A stretch of 64,000 bases of DNA from Pseudomonas mendocina (GCA_037482215.1 CP148074.1:1860001-1924000); one strand, 5' to 3'; shown: positions 1-13,041, counted from the stretch's first letter. Translations and numbers: made by a program. The notes: generated by a model not told the origin, from the sequence alone.

Positions 1-378
1 TTAGAGACGGCTATTGCTGAGGTGAGCTATCACCAGACGCTCTATTGGCCCCAAGTGCCTGACCTGCATTACGACCGCTTTGTATTTCGTGGGCTCAGGT
101 GCACCTTCAATCAAGGTGGCATGCTTGATCTAAGCGCGGTGCCGTTAAGTGATGCGATCTACTCGCCTGACGATTACAGCGCCAGCCGTGGCGTGGGAAT
201 TAAGGCCAGAGAGGAGGGCGTACCGGGTTTGCGTTACTGTTCGGTGCGCCGAGTGGGCCAGCTGTGCTGGGCGTTGATGACGCCACGCTGTGTCACTGAG
301 GTGATTCAAACTGCCCATTTTGAAATGGTCTGGAATAAGCGAATTACGCAGATAAGCAAGCTCAGTGCGTTCAAATAA
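1..378 (+). CDS. RES-domain NAD+ phosphorylase-type protein, 5' end missing
   Basis: The reading frame is open from the first base, so only the C-terminal part (about 125 residues) is present. The visible protein runs from LETAIAEVSYHQ through RFVFRGL to GLRYCSVRR and CWALM, then HFEMVW. This is the pattern of the RES domain, named for its conserved Arg, Glu and Ser: the Glu of ETAIAE and the Ser of CSVRR are visible. In characterised RES-Xre toxin-antitoxin systems the toxin degrades NAD+, and the Xre/DUF2384 antitoxin gene normally lies just upstream, here outside the window. Family assignment is firm. Whether this copy is an active toxin with a partner cannot be seen. An internal GTG at 22 is not the start, because the domain continues upstream of it. 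Confidence 0.85.
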   Translation, partial: LETAIAEVSYHQTLYWPQVPDLHYDRFVFRGLRCTFNQGGMLDLSAVPLSDAIYSPDDYSASRGVGIKAREEGVPGLRYCSVRRVGQLCWALMTPRCVTEVIQTAHFEMVWNKRITQISKLSAFK

Positions 379-549
379 AGCTGCTTAATTACTTCAGGCA
401 TGGGTGCGACAGCTCGCACAGGGATTCGCTATAGTCGGCTCTTGCGCACCGGTTTATGGGTGTATAGAGGCCGTTAGGTAAGGTGTGGCTTAATCCGCCG
501 CCTTGCAGTCAAATCAGCACAAGTCATTGCAGACAAGGATATAAGAACG

Positions 550-2424
550 ATGAGTGAGCCATCCCAATTTGCCTTGTTGGGTAAAAAACGCTTCCTGCCA
601 TTCTTTCTGACGCAGTTCATCGGGGCCTTCAACGACAACATCTTCAAGCAGTCGTTGATTCTGGCCATTCTCTTCAAAATCACCACCACAGCAGACAAGG
701 ACTTGTTGGTTAACCTGTGCGCTTTGCTGTTTATCCTGCCGTTCTTTTTGTTCTCGGCATTGGGTGGGCAGTTTGGTGAGAAATTCGCTAAGGATGCGTT
801 GATCCGCAATATCAAATTGCTGGAAATCGTCATCATGGCCGTCGGTGCGGCGGGAGTGGTGATGTCCAATCTGCCGCTGATGCTCGGGGCGCTGTTTGCC
901 ATGGGCACGCAGTCGGCGCTATTCGGGCCGGTTAAGTACTCGATTTTGCCGCAGCACCTCGAAGAGCAAGAACTGGTGGGCGGCAACGCATTGGTGGAAA
1001 TGGGCACCTTTCTGGCCATTCTCACCGGCACCATCGGCGCGGGCGTGATCATGGCGGGCAGTCACTACGCCGAAGTGGTGGCCACGGTGATTGTGGTGGT
1101 GTCAGTGCTGGGTTATCTGACCAGCCGTGGTATTCCCACGGCGCCGGCTGCATTGCCGGAGCTGAAGCTGGACTGGAATATCTTCCGTCAAACTTGGCGC
1201 ACCATGAAACTTGGCTTTAACCAGACACCGGCAGTGTCGCGCTCGCTGGTGGGCAACTCCTGGTTCTGGTTCCTCGGCGCAATCTACCTGACGCAGATTC
1301 CGGCCTTTGCCAAAGAGTGGCTGCACGGCGATGAAAGCGTTGTCACACTGATTCTCACAGTGTTCTCAGTGGGTATCGCACTGGGATCGGTGCTGTGTGA
1401 GCGCCTGAGCGGACGCAAGGTTGAAATCGGTCTGGTGCCGTTTGGTTCGTTCGGTCTGACCCTGTTCGGCATCCTGCTTTGGTGGAATGCGTCGGGCTTC
1501 CCGCAGGGCGCAGTGGACCATGACTGGCTGACCGTATTGAGTGAGCCTCAGGCGTGGTGGATTTTGGGCTCGATTGCCGGAATCGGCCTGTTCGGAGGCT
1601 TCTATATCGTGCCGCTCTATGCGTTGATCCAGTCGCGCACGGCTGAGCATGAGCGGGCACGGGTTATTGCCGCGAACAACATCCTCAACGCGCTGTTTAT
1701 GGTGATCTCGGCCGTGGTGTCGATCCTGTTCTTGAGCGTGGCTGAACTGTCGATCCCACAGCTGTTCCTGGCCGTGGCGCTGATGAACATCGCGGTCAAT
1801 AGCTACATCTTCAAAATCGTTCCCGAATTCACCATGCGCTTCATGATCTGGATGCTCAGCCATTCCATGTATCGGGTTGAGCACAAGAATTTGGAGGCAA
1901 TTCCTGACGAGGGTGCAGCGGTGCTGGTGTGCAACCATGTGTCCTTCGTCGATGCGCTGCTGATTGGCGGGGCGATCCGGCGGCCGGTGCGGTTCGTGAT
2001 GTACTACAAAATCTACAACCTACCGGTGCTCAACTTTATCTTCCGCACTGCCGGGACAGTGCCGATTGCCGGCCGTTCGGAAGATCTGCTGATCTACGAT
2101 GCGGCCTTCCGCAAAATTGCTGAATACCTGCGCAACGGTGAAGTGGTGTGCATCTTCCCTGAGGGTAAGTTGACGGCGGATGGCGAGATCGACGAGTTCA
2201 AGGCCGGTGTTGAGCGCATCATCGAAGAGAATCCGGTGCCCGTCGTACCGATGGCTTTGCAGGGGTTGTGGGGGAGTTTCTTCAGTCGCGATCCGAAGAA
2301 GGGCTTTTTCAAGCGTCTCTGGTCCCGCGTCACTTTGGTGGCGGGGCGGGCGATCCCGGCTGAGTTGGCCACCCGTGAGTTTTTACAGAAGAAGGTTGGC
2401 GAGCTGCGCGGCGATCAGCGTTAA
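550..2424 (+). CDS. MFS lysophospholipid transporter (LplT-like) fused to PlsC-type acyltransferase
   Basis: This 624-residue protein has two parts. Residues about 10-420 form a multi-span major-facilitator domain starting with FLTQFIGAFNDNIFKQ, the N-terminal signature of LplT-type lysophospholipid flippases. Residues about 430-620 form a PlsC/LPLAT acyltransferase with the catalytic H-x4-D box (NHVSFVD) and the FPEG substrate motif. The likely role is import of lysophospholipid across the inner membrane and its re-acylation on the inner face. Enterobacteria use separate lplT and aas genes for this. Longer fusions of this family also carry an acyl-ACP synthetase domain, which is absent here. 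The ATG at 550 follows AAGGAT at a suitable distance. A strong terminator follows. Function is inferred from domains. Confidence 0.85.
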   Translation: MSEPSQFALLGKKRFLPFFLTQFIGAFNDNIFKQSLILAILFKITTTADKDLLVNLCALLFILPFFLFSALGGQFGEKFAKDALIRNIKLLEIVIMAVGAAGVVMSNLPLMLGALFAMGTQSALFGPVKYSILPQHLEEQELVGGNALVEMGTFLAILTGTIGAGVIMAGSHYAEVVATVIVVVSVLGYLTSRGIPTAPAALPELKLDWNIFRQTWRTMKLGFNQTPAVSRSLVGNSWFWFLGAIYLTQIPAFAKEWLHGDESVVTLILTVFSVGIALGSVLCERLSGRKVEIGLVPFGSFGLTLFGILLWWNASGFPQGAVDHDWLTVLSEPQAWWILGSIAGIGLFGGFYIVPLYALIQSRTAEHERARVIAANNILNALFMVISAVVSILFLSVAELSIPQLFLAVALMNIAVNSYIFKIVPEFTMRFMIWMLSHSMYRVEHKNLEAIPDEGAAVLVCNHVSFVDALLIGGAIRRPVRFVMYYKIYNLPVLNFIFRTAGTVPIAGRSEDLLIYDAAFRKIAEYLRNGEVVCIFPEGKLTADGEIDEFKAGVERIIEENPVPVVPMALQGLWGSFFSRDPKKGFFKRLWSRVTLVAGRAIPAELATREFLQKKVGELRGDQR

Positions 2425-2440
2425 GCCGCCACACTAAAAG

Positions 2441-2475
2441 CGCCGCTGCGGTTATGTTGCCGCCGCGGCGTTTTT
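2441..2475. terminator. Rho-independent terminator, probably bidirectional
   Basis: An 11-position GC-rich stem with one mismatch (2441-2451 with 2460-2470) and an 8-base loop is followed by TTTTTGTTTT on the plus strand and preceded by AAAA. It lies between two convergent genes and can serve both. Confidence 0.85.
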
Positions 2476-2479
2476 GTTT

Positions 2480-3766
2480 TCAGGGCTTAAGTGCGTGCAG
2501 CACGTCAGCGAGGGTAGGGCGTAACGAAATATCTTCGCTCATGCAGGCTTGGCTGAGTTGCACTAAAGCTTCTGGCGCGGCTGCGCAATGCTGGAGCAGT
2601 TCTTCCAGCAAAATCCCCAATGCGCGGGTTTCGATTGCTTGAAGTGTTCGCCCTGTCGAGCTGTGCGGGTCAAAGAATGACGCTGCGCCGAAGTCGCCCA
2701 GTAAGGCGTGGCCACTCTGCTTGACCAATAGATTATGGCCATACAGATCACCATGCAGGATGCCGCGATGATGCAGGTGCAGCGCCGCCGATGTGGCGCC
2801 ACGAGCTATGCTAAGTGCCTGTTCAAGGCTGAATTGAACCCTCTCTGCGTAGCAATCCCGCGTGCAACTGGTCAGCGAGGGTGGATCAGCGAGGATAGAG
2901 TAATCCTCCGGTATGCGCTCAAGGACAAGCCCGGGGGCTTCGTGAGCATTCGTGTTTAAGGTGCCAATAACCTGAATCAAATTCGGGTGTTCACCCGCTT
3001 TCAGGCAGGCCGCCATTTCGCAGTGAGGCAGGCCGTCACTGGTCATCTGGCCTTTGAAGCGTTTGACCGCAACAGCCCGAACAGGCTGGCTCTTCGGGTG
3101 CCACTGAGCCGCGTGGATGATGCCGGAGGCGCCTTGCCCCAGCAGTTCGCCAATTTCCAAATCACTGCTGTGGATGTCATGACTTTCTGGAGGCTGCTCA
3201 AGTACAGCGGTAAAGGGATTACCGGCAAATGCCAGCCACGCCAGCTTTGGCAGCTCATCAAGCCAGTGCGGCAGGTTGGGCAGCTGGTTGGCCGCGATAC
3301 GCAGCAACTCGAGGTTTTTGCAGTTGGCCAGGCTCGCTGGCAGTTCTGTCAGGCGATTGCCCGCCAGCATCAGTTTTTGCAGGCGCGCTCAGTTACCCAA
3401 CTCGTCTGGTAGTCGACTGATGCGGTTGTCGGTAAGGATCAGCCAGCGCAAGCGCGGCGGCAGCGCAGCAGCGGGTACATGCTCAATCTGGCAGGACTTG
3501 AAGCCGACCATTTCCAGTTGCGGGCATAGGCCGAGCACAGATGGCAGCTCGGTAAACGGATTACCTGAACAGAACAGCACGCGCAGCTTGTGCAGCTTCG
3601 GCAGGTCATCAGGCAGGCTGCTGAGCTGGTTGTTGGAGAGATTGAGGATTTCCAGGCTATCCGCTAGCTCGAACACTTCCGCTGGCAGTTCGCGTAGGTT
3701 GTCGGATAGATCAAGGCGGGTGATGCCTTTCAGTTCTCCGTTGCGCAGCTGTTCGAGGGTGTGCAT
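2480..3766 (-). pseudogene. Leucine-rich-repeat protein kinase, split by one in-frame UGA
   Basis: Read on the minus strand this is one 429-codon frame broken only by TGA at 3391-3389. The N-terminal 125 residues are leucine-rich repeats (LDLSDN, LNLSNNQLSSLP, LTDNRISRLP). After the stop, ARLQKLMLAGNRLTELP continues the same repeat in the same frame, followed by a Ser/Thr-kinase-like domain: glycine loop GQGASG, VAVKRF lysine, HGDLYGHN catalytic loop with the usual HRD arginine replaced by Gly, and GDFG. The TGA sits after LGN, a repeat position often occupied by Cys, so a TGC-to-TGA change is the simplest explanation. No other lesion is visible, which suggests a recent mutation or sequencing error. 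Downstream in-frame ATG at 3370 could restart the kinase half. LRR-kinases like this occur in many Pseudomonas; substrates are unknown. Confidence 0.8.
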
Positions 3767-3797
3767 GGAATGTTTGTACAGGTCCTTGGAAACGAGC

Positions 3798-3892
3798 GGT
3801 GGATTACGCCACGCAGTGGCTAATCCACCCTACAAAAAACAGAGTTCTGCGCGAAGTAGGGTGGATTAGTCGTGAAACGACGTAATCCACCA
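3798..3892. repeat. Pair of inverted REP-like palindromes
   Basis: Two short imperfect palindromes lie head to head. The first (3798-3833) begins GGTGGATTACG and ends CTAATCCACCCTAC. The second (3856-3892) is nearly its reverse complement, starting GTAGGGTGGATTAG and ending CGTAATCCACC. Each can fold alone, and the pair can form a larger hairpin. Similar GGTGGATTAC/TAATCCACC repeats are scattered between genes in many pseudomonads and related genera. They fill the gap between metH and the kinase pseudogene. No transposase gene of the RAYT type is in the window. Confidence 0.8.
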
Positions 3893-3907
3893 TTCGATTT
3901 CGGCCTG

Positions 3908-7618
<3,711 letters not shown>

Positions 7619-7654
7619 GAAAAACTCTACCTGAAGGAATAGCAAAGAGGCGCA

Positions 7655-7714
7655 ATGATACCAAAGCTGCATGAGATTTCCGCGCACCGGTCGGATGCAT
7701 GAATTTCATTCATG
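7655..7714 (-). promoter_or_regulatory. metH promoter with MetR-type box
   Basis: CATGAA-TTTCA-TTCATG (7698-7714) is a perfect inverted repeat. It contains TGAATTTCATTCA (7700-7712), which fits the TGAA-N5-TTCA consensus known for the LysR-type activator MetR. On the minus strand a TATCAT -10 candidate lies at 7660-7655 with a poor -35, as expected for an activated promoter. The box would be centred about 58 bases upstream of the start point, the usual LysR-type activator position. The same box also lies upstream of the divergent cti gene. The regulator itself is not in the window. Confidence 0.65.
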
Positions 7715-7780
7715 ATGCAGTTGGTGCAACTTATATAAGCCCGGCTATTATCAACTTTGGTTTTAAACAAGGACGATTTT

Positions 7781-10063
7781 ATGTTTCACCGTTTGGTGTT
7801 ATTCGTGTGTTGCCTGTTTGCCGGGTCTTTGCACGCTGCACAACCCATTTCATACAGTCGGGACATTCAGCCGATTTTTACCCGCAACTGTGTGTCGTGC
7901 CATGCCTGCTATGACGCGCCATGCCAATTGAACTTGGGCAGTGGCGAAGGTGTTATGCGCGGGGCCAGCCAGACCCCCGTCTATAACGGTACCCGTACCA
8001 AGGTGCAGGCAACCACGCGCCTCTATATGGATGCGCACACACCTGAGGCCTGGCAACGCAAAGGTTTTTATTCGGTGCTTGAGCAGCAGAGCAGTCAGGC
8101 CGCGCTGATGTCGCGCATGCTCACGCTGGGGCATAGCCAGACCTTCGCTGCCAACCAGAAGTTGCCAGACAGCCTCGATATTGGCATCAACCGTGAAAAT
8201 CAGTGCGCGCTGCCGAGTGGTTTCGATGCGTTTGCGCAGAAGAATCCCTATTCCGGGATGCCATTTGCGGTCACCGGTTTGCAACCTGAAGACTATGAAA
8301 AATTACAAGCATGGCTGGCGCAAGGTGCAGTAGTCGATCAGGAACCTGTTGTTGCCGACGCAACAGAGCTTAAAAAAATCGCTGTATGGGAGCGTTTCCT
8401 GAATGAGCCTGGCGCACGTCAGGCGCTGGTTTCACGCTGGTTATATGAGCACTTGTTCCTGGCCCATTTATATTTCTCGGACAGCGAAGTTAAACGCTTT
8501 TTCCAGGTTGTTCGCTCACGTACGCCCAGTGGACAACCGGTAGATTTGATCGCTACCCGTCGCCCAAATGAGGACCCAGGCAGCAATTTCTATTACAGAA
8601 TTGTGCCGGTACAGGGGGTGATTGTGCATAAAACCCACATCACCTATGCCTTGAGTCCCGCTAAGCTGGAGCGCATCAAATCGCTGTTCTATGGCACTGA
8701 CTGGCAGGCTGATGCCGTGCCTGGTTATGGCATACAGCGCCGCGCAAACCCCTTCGAGACCTTTTCCGCGATACCAGTGCTGGCTCGCTACCAGTTCATG
8801 CTGGACGATGCGGAGTATTTCACACGCACCTTCATTCGCGGCCCGGTTTGCCGAGGGCAAATCGCCACAGACGTCATCCGCGATAATTTTTGGGTGATCT
8901 ATCAAGACCCCGCGCATGATCTGTTCGTTACCGATGCGGCTTATCGCGCTCAAGCCGAGCCGTTGCTGGCCATGCCTGGGCAACTAGACGGTATCAGTGA
9001 TTTGCCAGGCTTGTGGCGCTCTTACAGGGATAAGCGCAATGAGTACGGTGAGTTGCGCACGGATCGCTATGCCGAATCCCCTAAGCCGAGTTGGTCGCAC
9101 ATATGGGCGGGGAACGACAATGCCTTGCTGACGATCTTCCGCCAGCATGACAGCGCTTCTGTGCGGAAAGGCCTTGTTGGGGAGATTCCGCAAACCATCT
9201 GGCTGATGGATTACCCGCTGTTTGAACGCACCTACTACCAGCTGGTGGTCAATTTTGATGTGTTCGGCAATGTGTCTCATCAGGCTCAGACGCGCCTGTA
9301 TTTTGATCTGATCCGCAACGGCTCTGAGGTCAACTTCTTAAGGTTGATGCCGCCAGATTCTCGTGATGCCTATATAGACGATTGGTATCAGGACAGTGGC
9401 AAGCTGAAGTGGTGGTTGGACTATTCGGTGGATATCGACACAGACACTGAGACCGGTCTGAAGCTGCCAGAACATGACCCCAAGAAGGCCTTTGCAGAGA
9501 AGTTGTTGGATCGTTACGGCAGTCTAAATGCTCGCCCTGACCCCATTAACCGCTGTCGCAGTGCCTATTGCTACCGGGATGGGTTGCAGCCTGCCCAGCA
9601 GGACGCTGAACAGGCCTTAAGTCGTTTGGCCAGCAAACCGGCTGCTAGTCTTAAGGTGATAGACCAGCTCCCTGAAGCCACCATGATCCGTGTCGAGTTG
9701 CCAGGTGGGCAACGTGAGGTCTATAGCATGTTGCGCAACCGCGCTCACTCCAACGTGGCCTTTATGCTGGGTGAGGAAAGCCGTTACCAGCCTGCTTTGG
9801 ATACTTTGACGGTCTACCCTGGCGTGCTCAGCAGCTATCCCAACTTCATGTTCAATGTGCCTGCTGCCCAGGTGCCTGAGTTTGTAGCGGCGATGGAAAG
9901 GGCGCGTGATAAAGCGGCCTTCGAGCGTGTGGTTGAGCGCTGGGGGATTCGACGCACTCATCCGCAGTTCTGGTTTTATTTCCATGACCTGACCGATTAC
10001 ATCCAGCAGACTGAGCCAATTGAAGCGGGCGTGTTGGATATGAATCGTTACGAGAATCTGTAA
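7781..10063 (+). CDS. cti: Periplasmic cis/trans fatty-acid isomerase
   Basis: The product (760 residues) converts cis unsaturated acyl chains of membrane phospholipids to trans, a rapid response to solvents and heat known from Pseudomonas and Vibrio. The N-terminus MFHRLVLFVCCLFAGSLHAA is a signal peptide with cleavage after AA. The haem-binding CxxCH motif follows at residues 37-41 (CVSCH), as in characterised Cti proteins. Length is close to the family norm. The ATG at 7781 is chosen because AAGGA sits eight bases upstream and the signal peptide begins there. It is divergent from metH. Cti acts on the products of the fabA/fabB pathway encoded further right. Confidence 0.93.
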   Translation: MFHRLVLFVCCLFAGSLHAAQPISYSRDIQPIFTRNCVSCHACYDAPCQLNLGSGEGVMRGASQTPVYNGTRTKVQATTRLYMDAHTPEAWQRKGFYSVLEQQSSQAALMSRMLTLGHSQTFAANQKLPDSLDIGINRENQCALPSGFDAFAQKNPYSGMPFAVTGLQPEDYEKLQAWLAQGAVVDQEPVVADATELKKIAVWERFLNEPGARQALVSRWLYEHLFLAHLYFSDSEVKRFFQVVRSRTPSGQPVDLIATRRPNEDPGSNFYYRIVPVQGVIVHKTHITYALSPAKLERIKSLFYGTDWQADAVPGYGIQRRANPFETFSAIPVLARYQFMLDDAEYFTRTFIRGPVCRGQIATDVIRDNFWVIYQDPAHDLFVTDAAYRAQAEPLLAMPGQLDGISDLPGLWRSYRDKRNEYGELRTDRYAESPKPSWSHIWAGNDNALLTIFRQHDSASVRKGLVGEIPQTIWLMDYPLFERTYYQLVVNFDVFGNVSHQAQTRLYFDLIRNGSEVNFLRLMPPDSRDAYIDDWYQDSGKLKWWLDYSVDIDTDTETGLKLPEHDPKKAFAEKLLDRYGSLNARPDPINRCRSAYCYRDGLQPAQQDAEQALSRLASKPAASLKVIDQLPEATMIRVELPGGQREVYSMLRNRAHSNVAFMLGEESRYQPALDTLTVYPGVLSSYPNFMFNVPAAQVPEFVAAMERARDKAAFERVVERWGIRRTHPQFWFYFHDLTDYIQQTEPIEAGVLDMNRYENL

Positions 10064-10103
10064 GTCGGGGGAGGGCGCGCACTGCTTAACGCGGTGCGTG
10101 TCA

Positions 10104-10133
10104 GGGCAGTTACCAGTTTAAAGGTAACTGCCC
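10104..10133. terminator. Perfect 11-bp hairpin between convergent cti and aer
   Basis: GGGCAGTTACC (10104-10114) pairs perfectly with GGTAACTGCCC (10123-10133) around an 8-base loop. There is no T tract on either side, so it may be a transcript-end stabiliser rather than a classical intrinsic terminator. Confidence 0.5.
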
Positions 10134-10140
10134 GGCAGGC

Positions 10141-11706
10141 TTAACGGTTGAAGCGGGCAACCAGCGCGTACTGGCCGTTTGCGGTGGCAGTAAGTGCTTC
10201 GCTGAGCATTGCAGTGTCGTGAGCTTCCGATGCTGTTTGATCTGCCAACACTGCGATGGTGGTGATACTGCGATTAACCTCTTCAGCCACAGCGCTTTGC
10301 TCTTCAGCAGCGGCCGCAATCTGGTTGGTCATATCCGTAATATTGGCAACCGCTTCGCTGATACCAGCCAGTGCTTCATCGGCTTGTTGGACGCGCTCGA
10401 CACCTTCCAGGGCTTGTTGACGACCCACTTCCATGGTGGCCACGGCCTCTTCGGCCGTGCGCTGCAGTTTGGCGATGAGTTGGTGGATCTGCCCGGTGGA
10501 CTCTGCGGTGCGTTGAGCCAGCGAGCGGACTTCGTCGGCAACAACCGCGAAGCCGCGCCCCATTTCCCCGGCGCGTGCAGCTTCAATCGCGGCATTAAGC
10601 GCAAGCAGGTTGGTTTGGTCGGCGATGCCTTTAATCACATCTACAACACCACCGATTTCGTTGCTGTCCTGAGCTAGGCGAGTAACGGTTTCGCCGGTAT
10701 CACCGACGGATTCGGACAGGCGCTGAATGGCTTCGCGTGTTTCTGTGGCAATGACACGGCCAGCAGTCGTCAGGCGGTTGGCTTCCTGAGTCGCAGTGGC
10801 GGTGCGTGCAACGTTGCTGGCCACTTCTTGTGTGGTCGCTGCCATTTCGTTGATTGCGGTTGCAACCTGATCAGTCTCAGTGCGCTGGCGTTCAAGGCTA
10901 GTGGAGCTATTGTGTGCCAGCGTATCAGCTTGCTGAGCTTGTTGGGTCAGTTGCTCGGCGGTGTCCTGAAGGCGAGTCAGGCAGGTTTTTAACCGTGCAT
11001 CTTGGCTGATCAGCGACAACTCCAAACGCCCCTGTTTACCACGGCTATCGGTATACATCTGCGCGATCAACGGGTCTGACGTGGTTTGGTCAACCACTTT
11101 CAGCAGGCTGTCGATACCGCGTTGCTGCCATTTGAGTCCGGCCAAGCCCAGTGGAACTGCAAGCGCAGCGGCCAGTGCAAAGCCCCAGGAGGAGTCCAGC
11201 CATGCGCCAACCAGAAAGCTGATCTGGCTGATCAGAATGAACGGCAGCCAGTTTTTAAGCACCGGTAACCAGCTGTCGCGTTTAGGAATGGCTGATTTAC
11301 CGCTGTTGATGCGGTTATAGAGGTTTTGCGCGCGGTTGATTTGGTCTGCCGTGGGTTTTACCCGGACAGACTCATAGCCCACGACCTGGTTGTTATCCAG
11401 AACAGGCGTAACGTAGGCATTTACCCAATAGTGGTCGCCGTTCTTGCAGCGGTTTTTAACGATCCCCATCCATGGTTGACCACTCTTAAGGGTATCCCAC
11501 ATGTGCTGGAAAACCGCAGGTGGCACATCCGGGTGGCGGACTAAATTATGTGGCGCACGGATCAGCTCATCACGGGTAAAACCGCTGATGTCGATGAAGG
11601 CATCGTTGCAGTAAGTGATTTGGCCCTTGAGATCGGTCGTCGATATCAAGCGCTGCTGTGCGGGGAAGGTCCGCTCACGCTGGGTAACAGGCTGGTTATT
11701 ACGCAT
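10141..11706 (-). CDS. aer: Aerotaxis receptor: PAS domain plus methyl-accepting signalling domain
   Basis: This 521-residue protein starts with a PAS domain (residues about 15-120; [40 protein letters not shown]) of the FAD-binding Aer type that senses redox state or oxygen. A short membrane hairpin follows (about residues 150-195; [15 protein letters not shown]...[15 protein letters not shown]). The C-terminal cytoplasmic chemoreceptor domain carries the highly conserved tip sequence [19 protein letters not shown]. The ATG at 11706 follows AAGGA and gives the same length I recall for P. aeruginosa Aer. An upstream start would add ten residues. It signals through CheA/CheW, which are encoded elsewhere. 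I looked for an ANR box (TTGAT-N4-ATCAA) upstream and did not see one. Confidence 0.88.
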   Translation of the reverse strand: MRNNQPVTQRERTFPAQQRLISTTDLKGQITYCNDAFIDISGFTRDELIRAPHNLVRHPDVPPAVFQHMWDTLKSGQPWMGIVKNRCKNGDHYWVNAYVTPVLDNNQVVGYESVRVKPTADQINRAQNLYNRINSGKSAIPKRDSWLPVLKNWLPFILISQISFLVGAWLDSSWGFALAAALAVPLGLAGLKWQQRGIDSLLKVVDQTTSDPLIAQMYTDSRGKQGRLELSLISQDARLKTCLTRLQDTAEQLTQQAQQADTLAHNSSTSLERQRTETDQVATAINEMAATTQEVASNVARTATATQEANRLTTAGRVIATETREAIQRLSESVGDTGETVTRLAQDSNEIGGVVDVIKGIADQTNLLALNAAIEAARAGEMGRGFAVVADEVRSLAQRTAESTGQIHQLIAKLQRTAEEAVATMEVGRQQALEGVERVQQADEALAGISEAVANITDMTNQIAAAAEEQSAVAEEVNRSITTIAVLADQTASEAHDTAMLSEALTATANGQYALVARFNR

Positions 11707-11923
11707 AGCGAAATTGAGTTCCTTGAACGTTACCAATACTTCGGCTGCAACCGGCGGAAGTTTAGATTTATTTAATAGATAGGGCGTTAGGAGCTAAGTC
11801 GTAGACGCTTTGGGAATTGGTCTCGATTTGTAGGTGTCGGCAATCGGCAACATCACTCCGCGGCAGCTCTTAGAACTGGCACTTGCGATGAAATATTGTA
11901 CATCAGTGCATTGTCTGGCGGGT

Positions 11924-11961
11924 TGATAACTGTCTAAGACATTGCTCGAAGTCAGTTATCA
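11924..11961. promoter_or_regulatory. 9-bp inverted repeat upstream of rlmM
   Basis: TGATAACTG (11924-11932) and CAGTTATCA (11953-11961) are perfect inverted repeats separated by 20 bases, ending 24 bases before the rlmM ATG. A TATCAT -10-like hexamer overlaps the right arm (11957-11962). It could be an operator or a leader hairpin. No known regulator is recognised. The rest of the aer-rlmM gap shows nothing I can identify. Confidence 0.4.
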
Positions 11962-11985
11962 TGTGCGGCTTGAGGAGAATGTCTG

Positions 11986-13041
11986 ATGAATACCCTGCTG
12001 TTGCATTGCCGCGCCGGATTTGAAAATGAGGTGTGCGCTGAGATTACCGATCAGGCTGCCCGTGCAGGCGTTGCCGGTTATGCCAAGGCAAAACCAAGTT
12101 CCGCTTATGTGGAATTCATTTGCAGCGAAGAGGGCGGCGCAGAGCGCCTTGTTCATGAACTTAGGTTCAGCCAGCTGATCTTCGCCCGTCAGTGGGCAGC
12201 AGGAGGATTTGTCCAGTTACCGGAGCAGGATCGCATCAGCGTTTTACTCGAACATCTGGCTGACGCTCCGGTGTTCGGCAGCCTGTGGCTTGAGGTGCTG
12301 GACACCAATGAAGGCAAAGAGCTATCGAACTTCTGCAAAAAGTTCGAAGTCCCCCTGCGTAATGCGTTGCGCAAGGCGGGCAAATTACAGGATGACCCGC
12401 GCAAGCCACGGTTACTGTTGACCTTTAAGAGCGGTCGCGAGGTGTTTCTCGGCCAGGCAGAAGTCGGTAACTCGGCGCTGTGGCCGATGGGTATTCCGCG
12501 TCTGAAGTTTCCCCGTGAGGCGCCTAGCCGCTCGACTCTCAAGCTGGAAGAGGCCTGGCATACCTTTATTCCCCGTGAGCAGTGGGATGAGCGTCTGTCT
12601 GACGAGATGACCGCTGTCGATTTGGGCGCAGCGCCCGGCGGCTGGACTTATCAATTGGTTAAGCGCGGCATGCTGGTCACCGCCGTTGATAATGGCCCTA
12701 TGGCTGAAAGCCTGATGGATACCGGGCTGGTCAATCACCTGATGGTGGATGGTTTTGTCTGGAAGCCTAAGCAGCCCGTGGACTGGATGGTCTGCGATAT
12801 CGTGGAAAAACCAGCGCGCACGGCTGCCATGTTGGCGGAGTGGGTCGGTGGCGGGCACTGCCGGGAGGCGGTAGTCAACTTGAAGCTGCCGATGAAGCAG
12901 CGTTACGCAGAAGTAGTGCGTTTACTGGATCGTATTCGCGATGACTTTGCCTCACGCAAAATCAAAGTCAGCATCGCCTGCAAGCAGCTCTACCACGACC
13001 GTGAAGAAGTTACCTGTCACCTGCGTCGCCTGAGCAAATAA
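11986..13041 (+). CDS. rlmM: 23S rRNA 2'-O-ribose C2498 methyltransferase
   Basis: The 351-residue product matches RlmM, which methylates the ribose of C2498 in the peptidyl-transferase region of 23S rRNA. The N-terminal half is a THUMP-like RNA-binding region ([20 protein letters not shown]). The C-terminal half is a Rossmann methyltransferase with the SAM-binding motif [15 protein letters not shown] and the downstream VCDIVEKP and NLKLPMK segments. GAGGAG precedes the ATG at a good distance. A hairpin terminator follows before tusA. Confidence 0.93.
   Translation: MNTLLLHCRAGFENEVCAEITDQAARAGVAGYAKAKPSSAYVEFICSEEGGAERLVHELRFSQLIFARQWAAGGFVQLPEQDRISVLLEHLADAPVFGSLWLEVLDTNEGKELSNFCKKFEVPLRNALRKAGKLQDDPRKPRLLLTFKSGREVFLGQAEVGNSALWPMGIPRLKFPREAPSRSTLKLEEAWHTFIPREQWDERLSDEMTAVDLGAAPGGWTYQLVKRGMLVTAVDNGPMAESLMDTGLVNHLMVDGFVWKPKQPVDWMVCDIVEKPARTAAMLAEWVGGGHCREAVVNLKLPMKQRYAEVVRLLDRIRDDFASRKIKVSIACKQLYHDREEVTCHLRRLSK

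Noticed and set aside
3389..3391. Selenocysteine codon in the LRR kinase
   Set aside because: No SECIS-like hairpin was recognised just after the UGA, and leucine-rich repeats have no known need for selenocysteine; mutation is simpler.
7619..7780. Cobalamin riboswitch upstream of metH
   Set aside because: The gap is too short for the roughly 200-base structure, and no B12-box-like sequence was seen.
11707..11985. ANR (oxygen regulator) box expected upstream of aer
   Set aside because: I read the gap for TTGAT-N4-ATCAA and found only TTGATAACTG, whose second half does not match.
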